A stretch of DNA of 9,895 nt from Alphaproteobacteria bacterium (GTDB lineage: Bacteria; Pseudomonadota; Alphaproteobacteria; Rhodobacterales; Rhodobacteraceae). The number at the start of each line of letters is the position of its first letter. Positions within the stretch are counted from its first letter, which is position 1. The notes beneath the pieces are model-generated. The model was not told where the DNA came from. It made no database searches and saw nothing but the letters and a program-made list of their open reading frames with translations. Below, in pieces: positions 5,488-9,895 of the stretch. Made by a program: the position numbers and the translations under genes. The stretch lies in NCBI GenBank assembly GCA_024279075.1, contig JAJRRX010000121.1, positions 1 to 9,895 on the forward strand, given 5' to 3'.

Positions 5488-6785
5488 ATGCATAAATCCG
5501 GAAATTCTGTCTCCTTTTGGGCGGCTGTGTCTATGGGCATAGGGGCTATGGTCGGGGCGGGGATATTTTCGTTGCTCGGGCAGGCGGGGCAAATTGCTGG
5601 TAGTGCGGTTTGGATCTCTTTTTTGCTGGGGGGCATTATTGCGCTTCTATCGGGGTATTCGATCGGGCGGCTGGGTGCGCGGTTTCCGTCTTCAGGGGGG
5701 CTGGTGGAGTATCTGGTGCAGGGTTACGGCGAAGGGTTGTTTTCCGGCACGATTAGCGTGCTGATGTATATTTCGTCACTGGTTTCCATTTCGCTTATTG
5801 CGCGCACATTCGGGACCTATGCCTTTACGCTTTTGCCCGACGGCCTGCCCAATATTTTGGTCGAGGTTATGGCTGCGGGGGTGATATTACTGTTTATGGC
5901 GGTTAACCTGCGCGGCCCCGGCTCTATGGCGCGTATGGAAAAGCTTGTGGTTTTGGTGAAAATGGTGGCTTTGGCTGTTTTTGCCATCGCGGGGCTTGTG
6001 ATGTTGGACCCGGTGCGGCTTTCGCCCGGAGGCTACCACCGGTTGACAGTATATTCTTTTCGCTGGCAATTACGTTTTTTGCTTATGAAGGGTTTCGCAT
6101 TATCACCAATGCGGCAGAGGATATGCCCAACCCCGCCAAAACCCTGCCGCGCGCCATTCTTACATCTATTTTGATAGTTATGGTGTTTTATGTGGCGGTG
6201 GCGCTGGCGGTTTTTGGTAACCTTGATGCGGATGAAGTGATTAAGGCCAAGGATTTTGCTCTGGCCGAGGCGGCGCGGCCTACCTTTGGGGATGCGGGCT
6301 TTATAATTATGGCTGTTGCGGCGCTGGTGTCTACGTCTTCTGCGATAAATGCCAGCTTGTATTCGGCGGCCAATGTAACCTACAGGTTGGCAAAACTCGG
6401 GGAGCTTCCGGCGGTATTTGGCGCACCGATTGCGCATTCACGGCAAGGGCTGATTATCAGCTCGGGGGCGATTATCATTATGGCTGTGCTTTTTGATCTG
6501 TCGTCTATTGCGGCCATCGGGGCGATTTCAACGCTGGCCATTCATATGATTGTTCATATTGGCCATTTAAGAGTGCGCGCGAAGACCGGAGCTTCCTTTG
6601 GCTTGGTTTTGGCCGCCGTAGCGGTTAATTTTGCGGCGATTGTGCTTTCAGCAATTTATTTGAGCAGCAAGCAGCCTTCGATATTTTTTTGGATCGGGGG
6701 CGCGTTTGGGCTGGCCTTGCTGATCGAGGTTGGGCTTAGGCTGACAACAGGGCGGGTGATTGTAAAGCGGACGCCGTCGCGCTAG
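5488..6785 (+). pseudogene. APC-family amino acid permease, one-base frameshift near 6036
   Basis: This is an amino-acid/polyamine/organocation transporter split between two frames. The first frame starts at 5488 after a CGGAG site and gives 183 good residues. These include the APC signature GIGAMVGAGIF (residues 17-27) and helices up to VFAIAGLVML. After Tyr183 (codon 6034-6036) it degenerates into a non-membrane tail ending at 6174. The neighbouring frame, read from 6036, restores PPVDSIFFSLAITFFAYEGF and continues with clear APC sequence (ITNAAEDMPNPAKTLPRA) to the stop at 6783-6785. One missing base, probably a C in the TACC/CACC stretch, explains the break. Repaired, the protein would be about 432 residues, normal for the family. 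It is either a recent pseudogene or a sequencing error. The ATG at 6123 could start only a fragment. Confidence 0.88.
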
Positions 6786-6789
6786 GAGG

Positions 6790-7479
6790 CTACTTAGAAA
6801 CCTCCCTCACGCCTCCATGCGCTGCCGACCAACCGAGCGGATCAGCGAAGAACTTTTCGACTTCGTCGAGGGTGGCGGTGTCAAAATAGTTGCCGGCTTT
6901 GGCCTCGGCCAGCACATCATGCCATGTGGCGAGGTAGTGCAGAGTGATGTTGTGCTTGGCGAGGTTTTCGATGGTATTTGGGAAGATGTCGTAAAAGAAC
7001 ACGAGGGATGTGTGGTTGCAGACGCCGCCTGCGGCCCGAATGGCTTCTACGAATTTGATCTTGGAGCCGCCGTCGGTGGTCATATCCTCGGCCAGCAGCA
7101 CCCGCTGGCCTTTGTGCAGCACGCCTTCAACCTGCGAGCCTTTGCCGTAGCCCTTGGGTTTTTTGCGGACGTATTGCATGGGGAGGCCCATGCGGTCTGC
7201 CATCCATGCACCGTAGGGGATGCCGCCGGTTTCGCCGCCTGCAACGGAATCGAAGGCCTGAAAGCCCGCGTCTCGCTGCACGCTGGCAACCATAAAATCA
7301 ATCAGGGTGGAGCGGATGGCGGGGTAAGAGATGAGCTCGCGGCAGTCAATATAGCTGGGGGAGACGAGGCCGGAGGCGAGGGTGTATGGGGTTTTGACCT
7401 CGAAATTCACGGCTTTGATTTCGAGCAGCATACGGGCGGTGAGGCGGGCCATTTCGGCGCGGTCGGTGAGGGCGGTCAT
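6790..7479 (-). CDS. pyrE: Orotate phosphoribosyltransferase
   Basis: PyrE transfers a phosphoribosyl group from PRPP to orotate, giving OMP in de novo pyrimidine synthesis. The 229-residue protein shows TLASGLVSPSYIDCRELI (33-50) and GGETGGIPYGAWMA (81-94). The flexible catalytic loop YVRKKPKGYGKG is at 103-114, and the PRPP-binding motif VLLAEDMTTDGGSK is at 127-140. AGGAG before the ATG at 7479 fixes the start. It lies in the same direction as pyrC, but the kinase gene and a 243-base gap separate them, so it may use its own promoter. Its stop is 4 bases from the convergent permease stop. Confidence 0.95.
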   Translation of the reverse strand: MTALTDRAEMARLTARMLLEIKAVNFEVKTPYTLASGLVSPSYIDCRELISYPAIRSTLIDFMVASVQRDAGFQAFDSVAGGETGGIPYGAWMADRMGLPMQYVRKKPKGYGKGSQVEGVLHKGQRVLLAEDMTTDGGSKIKFVEAIRAAGGVCNHTSLVFFYDIFPNTIENLAKHNITLHYLATWHDVLAEAKAGNYFDTATLDEVEKFFADPLGWSAAHGGVREVSK

Positions 7480-7580
7480 GGGCGGGCTCCTATGGTTTTT
7501 GCTCTTTTAGCAGATTGGCTTGGCGAGTCCAGCGGGGTGAACGGGGCACGGCGGAGGTCTGTGGCTTGAGGGGTGGCAAA

Positions 7581-7708
7581 ATTTGACAATACATAAACTA
7601 GATACCTAGGAATCTAGATACCTAGGTATCTTGTTTATATAATGTGTTTATTAGTGGAGTTAAATCAGTGGGATACGCCTAAGGTGTTCTGAATAATATT
7701 TGTCAAAT
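7581..7708. repeat. AT-rich intergenic block bracketed by a 9-bp inverted repeat
   Basis: The kinase-pyrE gap (7480-7722) holds no gene. Within it, ATTTGACAA (7581-7589) and TTGTCAAAT (7700-7708) form perfect inverted arms 110 bases apart. Each contains TTGACA pointing inward. The enclosed DNA is visibly AT-rich compared with the surrounding GC-rich genes and contains the 46-bp palindrome. It may be a pair of -35 elements, a small non-autonomous element, or a remnant. No convincing target-site duplication is visible. Confidence 0.45.
7593..7638. promoter_or_regulatory. 46-bp near-perfect palindrome of two tandem 16-bp units
   Basis: Of 23 base pairs, 21 are complementary. The only mismatches are T7599/T7632 and A7611/A7620. 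The core is the 16-mer TAGATACCTAGGAATC (7599-7614) followed directly by TAGATACCTAGGTATC (7615-7630), which differ at one base. The second includes a perfect 16-bp palindrome (7616-7631). The outer arms ATAAAC and GTTTAT extend the dyad. Rightward, TATAAT at 7638-7643 lies 17 bases from TAGATA (7615-7620). Leftward, TATATA/TATAAA overlaps the right edge. The unit therefore sits where a tandem-site repressor or activator would bind to control pyrE or a lost gene. No known operator was recognised. Confidence 0.75.
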
Positions 7709-7722
7709 AACGTGTTGGAAGT

Positions 7723-8538
7723 TTATTTTTTTAACTCTAGAAGCGTCGATAAAAGATCAAACTCCGGATCATCTTTAACGGTGCCGCCAGAACGCCACGC
7801 AATCGAGAGTGCGCATTTGGCGGCGGCCCAGTTTAGCAGGCGCCGAGGGTCAAAGGAAAAGGCTTGGCCCCAGCTTTGGGCGAGATGGCGGATGCGGGTT
7901 GGGTCGCGGTGCAGGGCTTCAGCACCCTTGGGGTTGCGAAAGGCGTTGGCAAGCTCGAAGGCGCGCTCACCGACGATGCCTTTGGCGTCAAACGCTAGGT
8001 GGCCGCGCGGGGTGAGGCGGATATTGTCGTGATGCAGATCGCCATGCAGGGGGCGGATATCGGTTTGGGTGTCAAGCAGGTGTGCGGCGAGGGTTTGGGC
8101 GCGTTGCAGGCTGTGCTTGGCGGCGTCGGGGCAGGCAAAGCGGAGGGTTTTGAGGGCTTGGAAGCGTTGGGTGAGGCTGGGGAGGTTTGGGCTTTCCGGC
8201 GTGTTTTCATGCAGGGTGAGGGCCACTTGCGCCAGTATTTTTGTGGCCTCGCCGTCTTTGCCATTTCGGCTGAGGTCTCCCAATGAGGGGCCGTCTAACC
8301 ACTCGGTGAGGGCGGCATTTTGGGTGGTTTGATAGATTTTGGCGGCGCCTTGGCCGTTGAGGGCAGCCATCAGCGTGAAGCCGTGGCGTTCGGCACCCAT
8401 GTCGGGCCTGTGGTAGAGTTTTAGGGCGGCGGGACCAAAGGGGCTTTGGACCTTCCAGATGGTGGCGATGGGGGTTTTGGTGACGAATTCGGGGTTTGAG
8501 GCGTTGAAGTCGGCCAGAGGTGCGTGGGGACCACGCAC
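7723..8538 (-). CDS. APH(6)/hydroxyurea-type small-molecule kinase
   Basis: The product (271 aa from the GTG at 8538) is a kinase-fold protein of the streptomycin-6-kinase/hydroxyurea phosphotransferase family. Lys40 in AALKLYH is the likely ATP lysine. Brenner's motif HGDLHHDN (165-172) carries the catalytic Asp and Asn, and Asp184 in LAFDAKGIVGERAFELAN binds metal. This FDxKG...ELAN pattern is typical of the family. Members phosphorylate aminoglycosides or other hydroxylated small molecules, but the native substrate here is unknown. Extending to a TTG at 8607 would add 23 residues that are only an out-of-frame reading of pyrC. The GTG follows the pyrC stop by one base but lies inside a REP-like hairpin and lacks a ribosome-binding site. 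The kinase is therefore probably made by translational coupling to pyrC. Confidence 0.8.
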   Translation of the reverse strand: MRGPHAPLADFNASNPEFVTKTPIATIWKVQSPFGPAALKLYHRPDMGAERHGFTLMAALNGQGAAKIYQTTQNAALTEWLDGPSLGDLSRNGKDGEATKILAQVALTLHENTPESPNLPSLTQRFQALKTLRFACPDAAKHSLQRAQTLAAHLLDTQTDIRPLHGDLHHDNIRLTPRGHLAFDAKGIVGERAFELANAFRNPKGAEALHRDPTRIRHLAQSWGQAFSFDPRRLLNWAAAKCALSIAWRSGGTVKDDPEFDLLSTLLELKK

Positions 8539-8543
8539 CCTAC
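8519..8543 (-). repeat. REP-like GTAG-hairpin at the pyrC/kinase junction
   Basis: On the minus strand the tetranucleotide GTAG (8543-8540) is followed at once by GGTGCGTGG, TCC and CCACGCACC (8539-8519), a perfect 9-bp hairpin. A GTAG-type tetranucleotide directly 5' of a GC-rich hairpin is the architecture of REP sequences mobilised by RAYT (TnpA-REP) transposases. The GTAG contains the TAG stop of pyrC, and the first arm contains the GTG start of the kinase. No second copy occurs in this window, so repeat status rests on architecture. Confidence 0.65.
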
Positions 8544-9571
8544 GATACGCGCCAAAAGAGGGGGAAGTCGGGGTTGAAGAGGGTGACGGGGCCGTCGCCC
8601 GTTTCAATTTTGGCGGGGAAAACCACGGGGGTGTCTTGTTGGGTGAGGGTGATTTTTGCGGTGTTGGGGGGGAGGCCGTAGAAGGCGGGGCCGTTTAGGC
8701 TGGTGAAGGCTTCGAGTTTATCGAGTGCGCCTGCGTCTTCAAACACATGGGCGAGGCAGGGCATGGTGTTGGTGGCGGAGAAGACGCCCGCGCAGCCGCA
8801 GGCGCTTTCTTTGTTGGGGTCGGTATGGGGGGCAGAATCAGTGCCGAGGAAGAACTTGGGGTTGCCGGAGGTGGCGGCTTGCACCAGCGCTAGCCGATGC
8901 GTCTCGCGCTTGGCAATGGGCAGGCAATAATAATGGGGCTTGATGCCGCCCACCAGCAGGTGGTTGCGGTTGATAATCAAGTGATGGGTGGTGAGAGTGG
9001 CGGCGGTATTGGCCGCGCTGTTTACATAATCCACGCCGTCTTTTGTCGTCACATGCTCCATAATGATTTTTAGCTCGGGGAGGCGGGTGCGGAGCGGCAT
9101 GAGCACGTGCTCAATGAAGGCGGCTTCGCGGTCAAAGATATCAACGCTGGGATCGGTGACCTCGCCATGCACACAAAGCGGCAGGCCGATTTCAGCCATT
9201 TTTTCCAGCACTGGCATGACGTTGTCAATGTCCTTCACGCCGGAATCCGAATTGGTGGTGGCCCCAGCGGGATAGAGCTTCACGGCTGAAATTGTGCGGG
9301 TTTTGGCGGCCATGGCCACATCTTCTGGGTCTGTGCCCTCGGTGAGATAAAGTGTCATCAAAGGGAGGAAATCGTCCCCTTCGGGCAGCAGATCAATGAT
9401 ACGGGCGCGGTATTGTAGAGCGTCAAAGCTGGTAACAACGGGCGGCACGAGGTTGGGCATAATAATGGCACGGCCAAAGTCGCGGGTGGTTTCGGGCAGG
9501 ATGCCTTTGAGCATGTCGCCGTCACGCAGGTGCAGGTGCCAGTCGTCGGGGCGGGTGAGGGTGATGCGCAT
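8540..9571 (-). CDS. pyrC: Dihydroorotase (class II)
   Basis: PyrC interconverts carbamoyl aspartate and dihydroorotate in pyrimidine synthesis. The 343-residue protein is the PyrC class found in E. coli. It shows WHLHLRDGDM with metal ligands His12 and His14, and Lys98 (AVKLYPAGATTNSD) as the carbamylated lysine. His135 (CVHGE), His173 (MEHVTT) and Asp245 (GTDSAPHT) complete the metal site. The start at 9571 has a clear AAGGAG site (aaaaggagcctgcacaATG), and the open frame upstream to 9688 is not PyrC-like. The C-terminus ends FPLFWRVS, and the TAG stop is part of the REP-like element. The kinase and then pyrE follow on the same strand, so this may head an operon. Confidence 0.95.
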   Translation of the reverse strand: MRITLTRPDDWHLHLRDGDMLKGILPETTRDFGRAIIMPNLVPPVVTSFDALQYRARIIDLLPEGDDFLPLMTLYLTEGTDPEDVAMAAKTRTISAVKLYPAGATTNSDSGVKDIDNVMPVLEKMAEIGLPLCVHGEVTDPSVDIFDREAAFIEHVLMPLRTRLPELKIIMEHVTTKDGVDYVNSAANTAATLTTHHLIINRNHLLVGGIKPHYYCLPIAKRETHRLALVQAATSGNPKFFLGTDSAPHTDPNKESACGCAGVFSATNTMPCLAHVFEDAGALDKLEAFTSLNGPAFYGLPPNTAKITLTQQDTPVVFPAKIETGDGPVTLFNPDFPLFWRVS

Positions 9572-9673
9572 TGTGCAGGCTCCTTTTGGTGCCGTATTAG
9601 CGCAAAATGCAGCAAGGGGGTAGGGGGAATTTGGTTTGACAACGCGCGTGCGGCAGGCATTCAAACACCACAT

Positions 9674-9715
9674 ATTTTTCAATGCCACGCTTGCAGGTGA
9701 GGGTATTTGAAAAAT
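9674..9715. repeat. 9-bp inverted repeat upstream of pyrC
   Basis: ATTTTTCAA (9674-9682) and TTGAAAAAT (9707-9715) are perfect inverted arms with a 24-base centre. They lie between the pyrC start and the insertion sequence. The AT-rich composition makes chance more likely than for a GC-rich dyad. It could be an operator in the pyrC leader, or a terminator-like stem for a gene displaced by the insertion sequence. Confidence 0.35.
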
Positions 9716-9728
9716 TGACTCCCATCAA
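9715..9728. promoter_or_regulatory. FNR-box-like site, one mismatch
   Basis: TTGACTCCCATCAA differs from TTGAT-N4-ATCAA at one position. It lies about 145 bases upstream of pyrC and about 35 bases from the insertion-sequence end. It could be a target of the FNR-like regulator encoded at 610-1368. Leftward at -41.5 the transcript would begin near 9680, but no convincing -10 is visible, so the assignment is tentative. Confidence 0.35.
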
Positions 9729-9760
9729 TGCGCGTCGATCGGAAGTATGATCATTGTATC

Positions 9761-9895
9761 TAGGGTGTGGACTCAATTGCACCACTGCCTAATGGCAAAT
9801 AAATGCAGCATGGCGAGAAAATTTCGGCTGAGTTTTTCAAACCGTGTTGCCAACCTGCGCATATCTTTCATTTTACAGAAGAACCGCTCCACAAT
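9761..9895. mobile_element. IS5-family insertion sequence, 3' end, runs off the right edge
   Basis: The transposase tail ends only about a dozen bases from a sequence change near CTAG (9760-9763), followed by GGGTGTGGACTCAATTGC. CTAG fits the YTAR-type target known for parts of the IS5 family, and the GGGTGTGG stretch would be the terminal inverted repeat. The other end is outside the window, so the exact boundary and the target duplication cannot be confirmed. Confidence 0.6.
9773..9895 (-). CDS. IS5-family DDE transposase, C-terminal fragment at window edge
   Basis: Forty C-terminal codons and the stop are present. The fragment starts IVERFFCKMKDMRRLATRFE and continues KLSRNFLAMLHLFAIRQWCN. 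This is the standard end of IS5-family (IS427-like) transposases. The Glu in the leading V-E-R-F-F is the catalytic glutamate of the DDE triad, and (K/R)...RRLATR(F/Y) is the basic segment that follows it. The upstream part lies beyond 9895. The stop codon is close to the element end, as is common in these compact elements. Whether the full gene is intact cannot be judged. Confidence 0.82.
   Translation of the reverse strand: MVERFFCKMKDMRRLATRFEKLSRNFLAMLHLFAIRQWCN

Noticed and set aside
6785..6805. GGAGG/CCTCC stem between the permease and pyrE as a terminator
   Set aside because: It has only 5 bp with an 11-base loop and no T-run, and one arm lies in pyrE coding sequence.
6817..7569. 250-codon open frame on the plus strand over pyrE
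   Set aside because: It is a glycine/valine-rich mirror of PyrE codons with no recognisable domain. PyrE itself is unambiguous.
7598..7630. Tandem CTAGATACCTAGG copies as the start of a CRISPR or plasmid iteron array
   Set aside because: There are only two units with no unique spacers, and no Cas or replication gene is nearby. A palindromic operator explains it better.
8539..8607. Longer kinase start at the TTG at 8607
   Set aside because: The extra residues (proline/serine/threonine-rich) are an out-of-frame reading of the PyrC C-terminus, and no ribosome-binding site is visible.

Overview
The window looks like chromosomal DNA of an alphaproteobacterium, most likely of the Rhodobacterales type. 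This is inferred from family-level resemblance of the pyrC, pyrE, olsB, DUF2478, cbtB and phoB products and from the moderately high GC content. No rRNA, tRNA or CRISPR array is visible. Most of the window is compact housekeeping and accessory metabolism. The unusual structure lies in the gaps between genes.

Left part (1-2971). A 56-codon cobalt-transporter gene, cbtB, reads leftward behind a complete cobalamin riboswitch. cbtA would be expected just off the left edge. Divergent from it is an FNR-like Fe-S regulator with four candidate cluster cysteines, and a perfect FNR box (TTGATCTCGATCAA) sits in the shared upstream region. A hairpin separates the regulator from a convergent FMN azoreductase gene (azoR). 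azoR is paired divergently with a LysR-type regulator whose start region carries a perfect inverted repeat.

Middle (2959-6785). phoB reads leftward and overlaps the lysR 3' end by 13 bp. It has a Pho box and a -10 element embedded in the end of msrB, so it should autoregulate independently of msrB. Divergent from msrB is a rightward run: olsB (ornithine lipid N-acyltransferase), a DUF2478 gene, and an APC-family permease broken by a one-base frameshift near 6036. PhoB and OlsB both belong to the phosphate-limitation theme, but olsA, phoR and pst genes are not in the window.

Right part (6790-9895). A leftward pyrimidine cluster runs pyrC, then an APH(6)/hydroxyurea-type kinase, then pyrE. A REP-like GTAG-hairpin lies exactly at the pyrC/kinase junction and supplies the pyrC stop codon and the only plausible kinase start codon. 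Between the kinase and pyrE is an AT-rich block holding a 46-bp near-perfect palindrome made of two tandem 16-bp units, bracketed by a 9-bp inverted repeat. Upstream of pyrC are a one-mismatch FNR-like site and the 3' end of an IS5-type transposase that runs off the right edge.

No wholly new multi-gene system is evident. The strongest leads are the 46-bp palindromic element, the REP fused into the pyrC/kinase junction, the frameshifted permease, the embedded Pho promoter and the atypical FNR cysteine spacing.
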